Origin: an uncultured Peptococcaceae bacterium
GTDB taxonomy: Bacteria > Bacillota > Peptococcia > Peptococcales > Peptococcaceae
NCBI GenBank assembly: GCA_910585405.1
Contig: CAJUDO010000021.1
Coordinates: 1 to 57,491, forward strand
Length of the DNA stretch: 57,491 nt
Reading direction: 5' to 3'
Below are positions 7,494 through 15,826 of the stretch, piece after piece. The translations under genes and the position numbers were made by a program. Positions within the stretch are counted from its first letter, which is position 1. Every line of letters begins with the position of its first letter. Below the pieces are notes generated by a model. It was not told where the DNA came from, did not search any database, and was given only the letters and a program-made list of their open reading frames with translations.

Positions 7494-9170
7494 ATGACCA
7501 AAAAACAACTTGGATTTTTTCTTATTATGCTGGTATTCTTCTTGATCGCCACGCCGGCATTGGCAGCCCAACCGGAAATTATCTGGCTAGAGGATTTTTC
7601 AAAGGACGTACGTGTTACCAATTTTGATCCGGAAGGCTATGGTGATGGTCTCTATGCAGTGAAGGTGGAAGAAGGAGAACGTATTTACACGGCTCTTTCC
7701 CCGGATGGTGCGGGGACCTTTTTAACCGGTTATGTAAATCAAAAAGGCGAGTGGATGATTACACCTATTTATTTTAATGGACAATCCTTTGTACAGGGCG
7801 TTGCTTTCGTTGTGCAGGAGCTAGAAGAAAAACGAGACGGCTTGATTTATGGTTGGACAGCGGATCGGGTAATTGATAAGAATGGAACACCCATTGTTGC
7901 TTTTGACGAATTGGATCGGCAAGGCTACAGTATGCCCCAGATGCAGGATGGTTATATACAGCTTTCCCATGATTCCTGTTACGGGATAGCGAATATGGCC
8001 GGCAAGATAATATTACCCACCGTATTTTTAGAAGCGCACCTTCCGCAAGAAGGGTTATGTCTGGCACAGGGTGAAAAAGGTTATGGCTTTTGGGATACGA
8101 AGGGTCAAGCAGTGATTTTGCCCCAATATGAAAATGCACAGGATTTTTCTGAAGGAATGGCAGCAGTACAGCAGGATGGCAAATGGGGATTCATCGACAA
8201 GACGGGACAAATGATCATCGCGCCAACCTATGAGGAAGTACAATCTTTCCATGAAGGCTTGGCTGCTGTAAAAATCAATGGTTTATGGGGATTCCTCAAT
8301 ACCGCCGGTGAATTAGTAATTTCGGCTCAATATGATACAGTGCAAAATTTCAGCGAAGGGGTTGCCGCTGTGGCGCAAAACGGTAAGTGGGGTTGTATAG
8401 ATCAAAAGGGAGCGCTTATTTTAGCCTGCAAGTATGAAGAAGTGCGTCCCTGCAGCGATAATCGCATTGCGGTAAAATGGCAAAATCGTTACGGCTATTT
8501 TGATAAAAACGGGGAAAAAGTGATTGATTTTCTCTATGGTGGAGCAAGAAACTTTCATGAGGGACTTGCTGTAGTATCTGGCGGTAATTTTGCCGGTGTT
8601 GAGGATGACAAATATTGGTTTGTTGGGGCCGGTCTTACGACGAGCTACAAAAATAACCAATTTGGCGTGATAGATCGCTGGGGCAATCGAGTTTTGCCGG
8701 AAGAATATCTCTGCATTTCCGATTTTGAAGATGGAACAGCAATCTGTCAGAGAGTACGGGATAAAAAAGTTGGGATTATCCAAGCGCCTAGCGTACAGGA
8801 GACAGATCCGGGAAAAAGAAGCTTTATTCGATTGTACTTGGATGATGAATTGCTTGATACAGATCAGGATCCGGTCATCAAAAATGAGCGTACCATGGTG
8901 CCGCTGCGCACGATAGCAGAAGCTTTGAATGCGGATGTGCGGTGGGATAAAACTGCCAAAGCAGCAATCATTACTACAGATGAAATAACTATGCAGTTAC
9001 CGACTGACAGCACAGCTGCCACGGTAAACGGAGAGAAAGTGCTGTTAGACACATCAGCACAAGTCATCAACGGACGCACGATGGTGCCGTTGCGATTTGT
9101 GGCTGAACAATTTGCTCTGCAAGTACAGTGGAAAGAGGATTCCTACAGCGTGCAGTTATCCACACAGTAG
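7494..9170 (+). CDS. Secreted WG-repeat protein with C-terminal CuAO_N domain (1)
   Basis: A 558-residue exported protein. A signal peptide (MTKKQLGFFLIMLVFFLIAT, cleavage after ALA) is followed by a degenerate N-terminal region. About six WG beta repeats then cover roughly residues 190-430 (GKWGFIDKTG, GLWGFLNTAG, GKWGCIDQKG, NRYGYFDKNG). Residues about 450-558 form a copper-amine-oxidase-N-like domain with paired NERTMVPLRTIAEAL and NGRTMVPLRFVAEQF motifs, a common cell-surface module in Firmicutes. ATG 7494 follows AAAGGAGAG; the longer open frame upstream runs through the divergent promoter. It is close in sequence to the gene at 12307, so recent duplication or gene conversion is likely. 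It pairs with family A protein 1. Role unknown. Confidence 0.85.
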   Translation: MTKKQLGFFLIMLVFFLIATPALAAQPEIIWLEDFSKDVRVTNFDPEGYGDGLYAVKVEEGERIYTALSPDGAGTFLTGYVNQKGEWMITPIYFNGQSFVQGVAFVVQELEEKRDGLIYGWTADRVIDKNGTPIVAFDELDRQGYSMPQMQDGYIQLSHDSCYGIANMAGKIILPTVFLEAHLPQEGLCLAQGEKGYGFWDTKGQAVILPQYENAQDFSEGMAAVQQDGKWGFIDKTGQMIIAPTYEEVQSFHEGLAAVKINGLWGFLNTAGELVISAQYDTVQNFSEGVAAVAQNGKWGCIDQKGALILACKYEEVRPCSDNRIAVKWQNRYGYFDKNGEKVIDFLYGGARNFHEGLAVVSGGNFAGVEDDKYWFVGAGLTTSYKNNQFGVIDRWGNRVLPEEYLCISDFEDGTAICQRVRDKKVGIIQAPSVQETDPGKRSFIRLYLDDELLDTDQDPVIKNERTMVPLRTIAEALNADVRWDKTAKAAIITTDEITMQLPTDSTAATVNGEKVLLDTSAQVINGRTMVPLRFVAEQFALQVQWKEDSYSVQLSTQ

Positions 9171-9182
9171 GAGTAAGAGAGC

Positions 9183-9210
9183 GGGGCTGTCTACTTTCAG
9201 ACAGCCCCTT
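9183..9210. terminator. Bidirectional terminator
   Basis: GGGGCTGTCT, six-base loop, AGACAGCCCC, then TT, between the convergent genes ending at 9170 and 9246. Confidence 0.8.
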
Positions 9211-9245
9211 GAACTTTCATTCTTCTGTGTTATTTATACTAAATT

Positions 9246-10007
9246 TTAAACACTGGCGTATGCAGTATCAGCGACGTAACCATTCTCAGTAGTGGGAACT
9301 GTGTTACCGTTATAATATGGTTGTGTTATTGCTTCTTCACAACCGATATCGCGTTTATTATGGTTTGTTGTTGTATTGCTAGCGGTCATTTCGATTATAG
9401 TGCCGTTAACTGTGGTCATTTTTGTTTTTGTAAATTTGGTATTAGTAAAGGATACTCCAGCTGGGAATGTACATGTTCCTTTTTCATTTTTGTTAATTGC
9501 TAAACATAATTCGCGATTAATTGTGCAGCCGTTGTTTTTCATTGCAGTATATGCTGTGGGGTTTAAATACACATCTAAACTGGCTACAGTAGTTCCGTTG
9601 GAATTGCAGCATCTTGTAACTAAATATCCATTTTCAAAATGAGACTTTAAAGTAAAAGTTCTATCTATTGTGCTGTTACTTGCTGGTACAAAAGATTTGC
9701 TAGAAGTATACCAAGTAATTTTATTCCCACTGGAGTCAACTTGAGATGCTACATTGGCATAACAATAAAAGAACAACTTATACACACCTGCTTGATATAG
9801 GATTCCGATATCCAATCCGTAGGTGCTTCCTTGATAAAAACCGTGAAAGAATTCAGGAAATGCTCCATCGCAATATTTTACAGTACCCCCCACAGTTACT
9901 GGCCGATTCGCACGATATGTGCAACTTGTGGGCAAAACAATTGTACTTTCTACTCGATTAAAATTTTTACCTGTTGATTTGCGATATGCAACATGAATAC
10001 CACTCAT
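9246..10007 (-). CDS. Family A protein 2: beta-rich protein without signal peptide
   Basis: A 253-residue paralogue of the 6637-7383 protein. It starts MSGIHVAYRKSTG and carries AFPEFFHGFY at about 49-58, YGLDIGI at 63-69, INRELCLAIN in the second half and ENGYVAD near the end. It has a longer loop after the LFFYCY strand than copy 1. There is no signal peptide. Several cysteines are not all conserved among copies. It faces the WG-repeat gene at 10119 across 111 bp that repeat the promoter and palindrome of the first pair. Ribosome binding is by AAAAGAGG. Function unknown. Confidence 0.75.
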   Translation of the reverse strand: MSGIHVAYRKSTGKNFNRVESTIVLPTSCTYRANRPVTVGGTVKYCDGAFPEFFHGFYQGSTYGLDIGILYQAGVYKLFFYCYANVASQVDSSGNKITWYTSSKSFVPASNSTIDRTFTLKSHFENGYLVTRCCNSNGTTVASLDVYLNPTAYTAMKNNGCTINRELCLAINKNEKGTCTFPAGVSFTNTKFTKTKMTTVNGTIIEMTASNTTTNHNKRDIGCEEAITQPYYNGNTVPTTENGYVADTAYASV

Positions 10008-10041
10008 TTTAAAGACCTCTTTTCGTTATTTTTAATTTGTT

Positions 10042-10061
10042 TTACTTGGTCGACTAAGTAA
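10042..10061. promoter_or_regulatory. Palindrome in the 5' leader of family A gene 2
   Basis: Identical to the 20-bp palindrome at 7418-7437, with the same distance to the TTTACA element. Confidence 0.6.
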
Positions 10062-10071
10062 TTCAATCAAT

Positions 10072-10099
10072 AGAAAGAAAAAAGGTCACTTTTTGTAAA
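10072..10099 (-). promoter_or_regulatory. Candidate alternative-sigma promoter of family A gene 2
   Basis: On the minus strand TTTACA (10094-10099), 16 bp, CTTTCT (10072-10077). Confidence 0.7.
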
Positions 10100-10118
10100 C
10101 TGACAAGGGGAGATTTTT

Positions 10119-11840
10119 ATGCAAAAGACACGAATTGTACTTTCTTTAATTGCTATATTCTTTTTTTGGGGGAGTAATCCGTTGTGGGCAATGCAACCAG
10201 AGATTATTTGGATTGAAAATCCCTCAGAGGAGGATACAGTTTACTATTATGGATATGATCCTTATAGCGAGTTGCGCTATCAACCCGCTGAATATGGCGA
10301 AGGATTGTACTCTGTAATTTGCTTAAAAGGTGAACTGGATTATACAGCGCTTTCTCCAGATGGATGCGGAAATTTTTATCAAGGATATGTGAATCAGTCT
10401 GGAAGTTGGATTCTTCCACCTATTTATAATATAGGAGATACCTTTAATGATGGAATTGTGCAAGTTAACCAACCAAATATCAAACAACAAAACGGTCTTA
10501 CGTATTATTATGATATGGATCACATCATTAACCGCAATGGGAAGTCAATTCCTGCAGTAGACAATTTAGTACAGCAGGGATATACAATTGATGCTGTCGG
10601 TGATTGCTATGTTGTATTATCAATTCGCGAGAAATTTAACAGCACACCATATTTTGCCTTAGCAAATTTAGAAGGAACGCTCTTATTGCCTGCTATCTTT
10701 TTGGATATACATTTACCTTCCGAAGGATTATGTCTGGTGCAAACAGACAAAGGCTATGGTTTTTCTGATTTGGATGGCAAAATCGTTATTCCGTTGCAGT
10801 ATCAGAATGGAAGCGATTTCTCTCAAGGGTTAGCGGCTGTACAACAAAACGGCAAATGGGGTTATATTGATAAAACAGGGAAAAAAGTAATTGATCTAAA
10901 GTATGAATATGCATTTCCTTTTGAGGATGGTCTAGCTGCAGTACAGCTTAATGGAAAGTGGGGATTTTTAGATTTATTAGGACACATTACGATTGAACCG
11001 ATCTATGATGAAGTACAACATTTTTCAGAAGGAATTGCTTCAGTGCGTAAGGGAAATTCATGGGGATGTGTGGATAAATGTGGAAATGAAATTTTACCTT
11101 GTCAGTATCAGGCTGTAGAAATTTGCAGTGACAATCGCATTGCGGTAAAATGGCAAAATCGTTATGGTTATTTTGATAAAAACGGGGAAAAAATCATAGA
11201 TTTTCTCTATGGTGCTGCAACAGATTTTCATGAAGGCTTTGCTGTAGTGTCCTCTGGAGATTTTTCCGATTACCAGTGGGAGAGTTATTGGCATATTGGC
11301 ATAGGGTCCGCTGTTTATAAAAATAACCAATTTGGCGTGATAGATCGCTGGGGCAATCGAGTTTTGCCAGAAGAATATCTCTGTATTTCCGACTTTGAAG
11401 ATGGAACGGCAATCTGTCAGAGAGCACGGGATAAAAAAGTTGGGATTATCCAAGCGCCTGCCGTACAGGAGACAGATCCGGGGAAACGAAGCTTTATTCG
11501 GTTATATTTGGATGATGAATTGCTCGGTACAGATCAGGATCCGGTCATCAAAAATGAGCGTACCATGGTGCCGCTGCGCACGATTGCAGAGGCTTTAGAT
11601 GCAGATGTGCGGTGGGACGAAACTGCCAAAGCAGCGATCATTACCATAGATGAGATCACAATGCAGTTACCGATTGACAGTACAACTGCTACAGTGAACG
11701 GAGAGAAAGTGCTGTTAGACACATCAGCACAAGTCATTCACGGACGCACGATGGTGCCGTTGCGGTTTGTGGCTGAGCAATTTGCCTTGCAAGTGCAATG
11801 GAAAGAGGATTCCTACAGCGTGCAGTTATCCACACGGTAG
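10119..11840 (+). CDS. Secreted WG-repeat protein with C-terminal CuAO_N domain (2)
   Basis: A 573-residue exported protein with signal peptide MQKTRIVLSLIAIFFFWGSN (cleavage near LWAM). It has WG repeats over about 210-450 (GKWGYIDKTG, GKWGFLDLLG, NSWGCVDKCG, NRYGYFDKNG) and the same C-terminal CuAO_N domain as its neighbours. The N-terminal two thirds diverge clearly from the genes at 7494 and 12307, while the last third is nearly identical to them. That mosaic pattern points to recombination among the copies. AAGGGGAG precedes ATG. It is paired divergently with family A protein 2 and followed by a small membrane protein gene at 11887. Confidence 0.85.
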   Translation: MQKTRIVLSLIAIFFFWGSNPLWAMQPEIIWIENPSEEDTVYYYGYDPYSELRYQPAEYGEGLYSVICLKGELDYTALSPDGCGNFYQGYVNQSGSWILPPIYNIGDTFNDGIVQVNQPNIKQQNGLTYYYDMDHIINRNGKSIPAVDNLVQQGYTIDAVGDCYVVLSIREKFNSTPYFALANLEGTLLLPAIFLDIHLPSEGLCLVQTDKGYGFSDLDGKIVIPLQYQNGSDFSQGLAAVQQNGKWGYIDKTGKKVIDLKYEYAFPFEDGLAAVQLNGKWGFLDLLGHITIEPIYDEVQHFSEGIASVRKGNSWGCVDKCGNEILPCQYQAVEICSDNRIAVKWQNRYGYFDKNGEKIIDFLYGAATDFHEGFAVVSSGDFSDYQWESYWHIGIGSAVYKNNQFGVIDRWGNRVLPEEYLCISDFEDGTAICQRARDKKVGIIQAPAVQETDPGKRSFIRLYLDDELLGTDQDPVIKNERTMVPLRTIAEALDADVRWDETAKAAIITIDEITMQLPIDSTTATVNGEKVLLDTSAQVIHGRTMVPLRFVAEQFALQVQWKEDSYSVQLSTR

Positions 11841-11886
11841 GAGTAAGGGATAAGGGCTGCAATATGATGAAAAAGGTGGGATTTCT

Positions 11887-12201
11887 ATGTTGGAACAATT
11901 CACTGCGTTATTTCGTGTCTTTTTGTCCGTTTTTGGATTTTTTCAAATTACAAAAGTGTGGACGCTCTATCCTTCAGCTGTACGTTTCTTTATCGGAGTC
12001 TCCATTTCTTTACAAATCATATTTACTTGCTTGTTTGCCATTTCGCAAAAGTCTGAAAAGTTATTTTCTTCTCAGACAAGAGAATTTATTTCTAATGGGG
12101 ATGAGTACCTGTCCATATATCTAGTTCTATTGGTATTCTTTTTGATTTGTGTGCATCTCATCTATTATCAGGAAACTGTTGCGATGTTATGCTCACTCTA
12201 A
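11887..12201 (+). CDS. Small membrane protein (copy 1)
   Basis: A 104-residue protein with probably three hydrophobic segments (about 9-24, 34-53 and 76-95) and no recognised family. AAGGTGGGA lies before ATG. It follows the WG-repeat gene at 10119 by 46 bp in the same direction and has a close relative at 14027-14332 that follows another WG gene. The conserved pairing suggests that the two are functionally linked and cotranscribed. An orphan minus-strand sigma promoter at 12261-12288 points into its 3' end. Confidence 0.7.
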   Translation: MLEQFTALFRVFLSVFGFFQITKVWTLYPSAVRFFIGVSISLQIIFTCLFAISQKSEKLFSSQTREFISNGDEYLSIYLVLLVFFLICVHLIYYQETVAMLCSL

Positions 12202-12260
12202 ATCATTATTTTAATTTTGAAAATATCGAAGTTTGATCGAGAAAAAGAAACGAAGTTAAT

Positions 12261-12288
12261 AGAAAGAAAATTTATCACATTTTGTAAA
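12261..12288 (-). promoter_or_regulatory. Orphan copy of the alternative-sigma promoter
   Basis: On the minus strand TTTACA (12283-12288), 16 bp, CTTTCT (12261-12266), nearly identical to 7448-7475. No family A gene follows; the nearest gene on its path, 11887-12201, lies on the opposite strand. It looks like a remnant from duplication of an A/WG pair that lost its A gene. Confidence 0.6.
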
Positions 12289-12306
12289 CCTAAAGGAGAG
12301 ATTTCT

Positions 12307-14007
12307 ATGCAAAAAAAACAACTTGGACTTTTTATTATCACAATAGTCTTTTTCTTGACAATCAGTCCGGCATTGGCAGCCCAGCCGGAAATCATCTGGC
12401 TGAAAGCTCCTGCTGCAGACCAACAGATTACGAATTATAGCGAAGCGCCTTATTATGCACCGGCCTGTTATGGTGAAGGGCGTTATGCTGTTAATGTAGA
12501 AGAAGGAGAACGCATCTATACAGCACTTTCTCCAGATGGCGCGGGTACCTTTTTAACCGGCTATGTAAATCAGCAAGGAGAATGGGTCATTTTACCTGCT
12601 TATATGTGGGCTGCTCCATTTTCCCAGGGTATTGCGATGATAGGAAACTTAGAGAATGGCAGCACCCATGCAATTGACATGACTGGGAAAACGATTACTG
12701 CCTTGGATGAATTGAAGCTGCAAGGTTACAGCATAGACCGAATACAAGACAGTTATGTTCTGCTCTCTCATCGAGTTGGTCCCATGCCGCCCAGTTATCA
12801 CGGGATAGCGGATACGGCAGGCAAGATAATATTACCCACCGTATTTCTAGAAGCGCACCTTCCGCAGGAAGGGCTATGTCTGGCACAGGGAGAAAAAGGC
12901 TATGGCTTTTGGGATACGACGGGCCAGGCCGTGATTCTGCCTCAATATGAAAATGCGCAGGATTTTTCTGAGGGATTGGCAGCAGTACAGCAGGATGGCA
13001 AATGGGGATTTATTGATAAAACAGGACAAATGATCATCGCGCCGACCTATGAGGAAGCACAATCTTTCCATGAAGGCATGGCTGCCGTGAAACTTAACGG
13101 CTTATGGGGATTCCTCAATACTTCCGGTGAATTAGTAATTCCGGCTCAATATGATACAGTGCAAAATTTCAGCGAAGGTGTTGCCCCTGTGGCACAAAAT
13201 GATACATGGGGTTGTATTGACCAAAAAGGGGAGCTGATTTTAGCTTGCAAGTATGAAGAAGTGCGTCCCTGCAGCGACAGTCGCATTGCCGTAAAATGGC
13301 AAAATCGTTATGGCTATTTTGATAAAAACGGAGAAAAAGTGATTGATTTTTTCTATGGCGGAGCAAAAAACTTTCACGAGGGGCTTGCTGTAGTATCCAG
13401 CGGCAATTTTGCCGGTGTTGAGGATGACAAATATTGGTTTGTTGGGGCCGGTCTTACGACAAGCTACAAAAATAACCAATTTGGTGTGATTGACCGGTGG
13501 GGCAATGAGGTTTTGCCGGAAGAATATCTCTGTATTTCCGACTTTGAGGATGGAACGGCCATCTGTCAGAGAAACCGAGACAAAAAAGTTGGGATTATCC
13601 AGGCGCCAGCCGTGCAGGAAACAGATCCGGGAAAACGAAGCTTTATTCGCTTATATTTGAATGATGAGTTGCTCAGTACAGACCAAAGTCCGGTCCTCAA
13701 AAATGGGCGTACCATGGTGCCGCTGCGCACGATAGCCGAGGCTCTGAATGCGGATGTGCGGTGGGATAAAACTGCCAAAGCAGCAATCATTACTACAGAT
13801 GAAATAACTATGCAGTTACCGACTGACAGCACAGCTGCCACGGTAAACGGAGAGAAAGTGCTGTTGGACACATCAGCACAAGTCATCAACGGACGCACTA
13901 TGGTGCCGCTGCGGTTTGTGGCTGAACAATTTGCTCTGCAAGTACAATGGAAAGCGGATTCCTACAGCGTGCACTTAAGGAGTAAGGGACAGGGGGCTGT
14001 AATATGA
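12307..14007 (+). CDS. Secreted WG-repeat protein with C-terminal CuAO_N domain (3)
   Basis: A 566-residue exported protein. Its signal peptide (MQKKQLGLFIITIVFFLTIS, cleavage after ALA), WG repeats and CuAO_N domain closely match the gene at 7494. The region around residues 60-140 differs most. The C-terminus ends VHLRSKGQGAVI instead of VQLSTQ because the reading frame runs past the usual stop. ATG 12307 follows AAAGGAGAG; the upstream extension of the open frame covers the duplicated promoter and is unlikely to be translated. It is followed by a small membrane protein gene. Its divergent family A partner is missing. Confidence 0.85.
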   Translation: MQKKQLGLFIITIVFFLTISPALAAQPEIIWLKAPAADQQITNYSEAPYYAPACYGEGRYAVNVEEGERIYTALSPDGAGTFLTGYVNQQGEWVILPAYMWAAPFSQGIAMIGNLENGSTHAIDMTGKTITALDELKLQGYSIDRIQDSYVLLSHRVGPMPPSYHGIADTAGKIILPTVFLEAHLPQEGLCLAQGEKGYGFWDTTGQAVILPQYENAQDFSEGLAAVQQDGKWGFIDKTGQMIIAPTYEEAQSFHEGMAAVKLNGLWGFLNTSGELVIPAQYDTVQNFSEGVAPVAQNDTWGCIDQKGELILACKYEEVRPCSDSRIAVKWQNRYGYFDKNGEKVIDFFYGGAKNFHEGLAVVSSGNFAGVEDDKYWFVGAGLTTSYKNNQFGVIDRWGNEVLPEEYLCISDFEDGTAICQRNRDKKVGIIQAPAVQETDPGKRSFIRLYLNDELLSTDQSPVLKNGRTMVPLRTIAEALNADVRWDKTAKAAIITTDEITMQLPTDSTAATVNGEKVLLDTSAQVINGRTMVPLRFVAEQFALQVQWKADSYSVHLRSKGQGAVI

Positions 14008-14026
14008 TGAAAAGGGGGGAAGTTCA

Positions 14027-14332
14027 ATGTCTGACCAATTCACTGCTTTATTTCGTGTCTTTTGCTCCGTTTTTGGATTTGTCCAAATTACCAAAGTATG
14101 GACTCTCTATCCTTTTGCCGTGCGTTTCTTTATCGGAGTTTCCGTTTCTTTACAAATTATATTTATTTGTTTGTTTGCCCTTTCCCAAAAGTCTGAAAAA
14201 CTATTTTCTTTTCAGGCAAGAGAAGTTATTTTTAATGGTGATGCGTACCTGTCTATATATCTAGTCCTGTTAGTATTTTTTTTGATTTGTGTGCATCTCG
14301 TTTATTATCAAGAAACTGTTGCGATGTTATGA
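14027..14332 (+). CDS. Small membrane protein (copy 2)
   Basis: A 101-residue paralogue of 11887-12201, with most positions identical (QFTALFRVF, FGFVQITKVWTLYP, YLSIYLVLLVFFLICVHL). About three membrane segments. AAGGGGGGAAG precedes ATG. It starts 19 bp after the WG-repeat gene, so it is probably in the same operon. Function unknown. Confidence 0.7.
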   Translation: MSDQFTALFRVFCSVFGFVQITKVWTLYPFAVRFFIGVSVSLQIIFICLFALSQKSEKLFSFQAREVIFNGDAYLSIYLVLLVFFLICVHLVYYQETVAML

Positions 14333-14581
14333 ACGATTTGTATTAATACATATGAACAAATGCCGCTGCGCATATGAATCCAACAATGCCTCTGGAAATG
14401 CGGTATTCCTATCATAGATCAATGTGAATTCTGCCTCTAAGAGGTTATTTCTGTACAACGGAAAAATACGTTGGTCAAATATTTTAAAATAGATAATTAG
14501 TTATATTGTCTTAAGTCGAGTTTAGAATTGAATCGTAAAATATCAGCTTGTATTTATCAAAAAGGAAAGTTAAGGAAGCTT

Positions 14582-15721
14582 ATGTTGAAAAAAATAGCAT
14601 GCTTTTTCATGATCAGTATTTTTATTTTTGTCACAGCTTGTGACAGCTGCCGCACGCGGGACCGATTTGACCAGCCAGGTATGGATTTGTCGCTTGATTT
14701 TGCCTTGGTGGATGGCAATCTTGTTTTCTGTAGAAAAGATGGTATCTATTGTATTGATGTTTCTCATCCGGATAATCCTCGATGTCTTGTCCCTTTTCCA
14801 GAGAGCGGCGTTGAAAATTACTCGGCAGTCGGTGAACCTTTTGTCTATATGGAAAATAACCATGGCAATGTCACGGTAAGTTATTTTATTTTTCATGCGC
14901 TATTACCGACTACCATGCTTTTAAATCGCGCTATTATATCGGAGGAGCCGCTTTTACAGGCTGTTGTCGGTGATGGAGCAGGCTGTTATCGTGAATTTGA
15001 AGATACCACTGTATTTGCAAGCTGGCCGTACGCCATCTTTGTCGCAAGCGCTGTTTTGGTTACAGATAAACACAGTGGGCAACAACGGCGATTTCACCAA
15101 CCGCCGTATCTTTTTGCTTATCAGCCTTCAGGGAAAAATAATCGCCTTTTTCAATACGGTGATTATGTATATTGCTTTGTCAGCCGGGAAAAGGGACGCA
15201 TACAGGCCAATTTATATCAACTGGATTGCCTGACAGGAGATTTTCAACCGTTAATAGACACGATTGTAGGGGATTTTGTCGTAGAAGATAAGAATTTGTA
15301 TTATATTGCCCACGGTAAATTATGCCACTACAATCTGGATACACAACAGTGTTCGGAGCTGGCTGCCTGTCAAATTCTGCACTGTCCAGAAGCTGTAGAT
15401 GCGTATCTCAATCATGCTTCCTGCGATCATTCTGTTTCTATCATTGCTTTGGAGGATGACATTTTTTACGTCAATCCCAAACGGCAGCTTTGTCTGCTGG
15501 CACAATCTGCGCCGCTTTATACAGATACGCTCTGTTTTCTGCAGCAGCAGGACCAATTTATAGTCGCAGTTTTGCAAAATAAACGTGGAGCATATCGAAC
15601 CGTTGTGCTTGAGCAAAACGGTAAAGAAATCTTAGCGCTGCCTATGCTGGCGAAGGTAGCTGTTGACAGGAATTGTATTATCTATACGGATGGCAAACAT
15701 TTGTATCGGCGATATCACTGA
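14582..15721 (+). CDS. Lipoprotein, probable beta-propeller-like
   Basis: A 379-residue lipoprotein. The signal MLKKIACFFMISIFIFVTAC ends in a lipobox with Cys20, so it should be anchored to the outer face of the membrane. The rest has repeating short strands such as GNLVFCRKDGIYCIDV, NRLFQYGDYVYCFVSR, KNLYYIAHGKLCHYNL and DNIFYVNPK-like units, resembling DUF5050-type propeller repeats; this is inferred from pattern, not a firm match. The ATG at 14582 after AAGGAAG is preferred over 14528, because it gives a clean lipoprotein signal. It sits alone between WG-repeat genes. Confidence 0.7.
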   Translation: MLKKIACFFMISIFIFVTACDSCRTRDRFDQPGMDLSLDFALVDGNLVFCRKDGIYCIDVSHPDNPRCLVPFPESGVENYSAVGEPFVYMENNHGNVTVSYFIFHALLPTTMLLNRAIISEEPLLQAVVGDGAGCYREFEDTTVFASWPYAIFVASAVLVTDKHSGQQRRFHQPPYLFAYQPSGKNNRLFQYGDYVYCFVSREKGRIQANLYQLDCLTGDFQPLIDTIVGDFVVEDKNLYYIAHGKLCHYNLDTQQCSELAACQILHCPEAVDAYLNHASCDHSVSIIALEDDIFYVNPKRQLCLLAQSAPLYTDTLCFLQQQDQFIVAVLQNKRGAYRTVVLEQNGKEILALPMLAKVAVDRNCIIYTDGKHLYRRYH

Positions 15722-15778
15722 TCGTATGATTAGTAAATATTTTTTACTCTATTTTACCAATACAGAATAATTTTCCCC

Positions 15779-15787
15779 TGCTATACT
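15779..15787 (+). promoter_or_regulatory. Extended -10 promoter of the WG lipoprotein
   Basis: TGC-TATACT with conserved flanks (CCC before, GAATTTGAACC after). The same element precedes the genes at 18113, 20457 and 34653. Confidence 0.6.
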
Positions 15788-15826
15788 GAATTTGAACCTA
15801 CAAAACCAAAATAAGGAGGATTTCCT

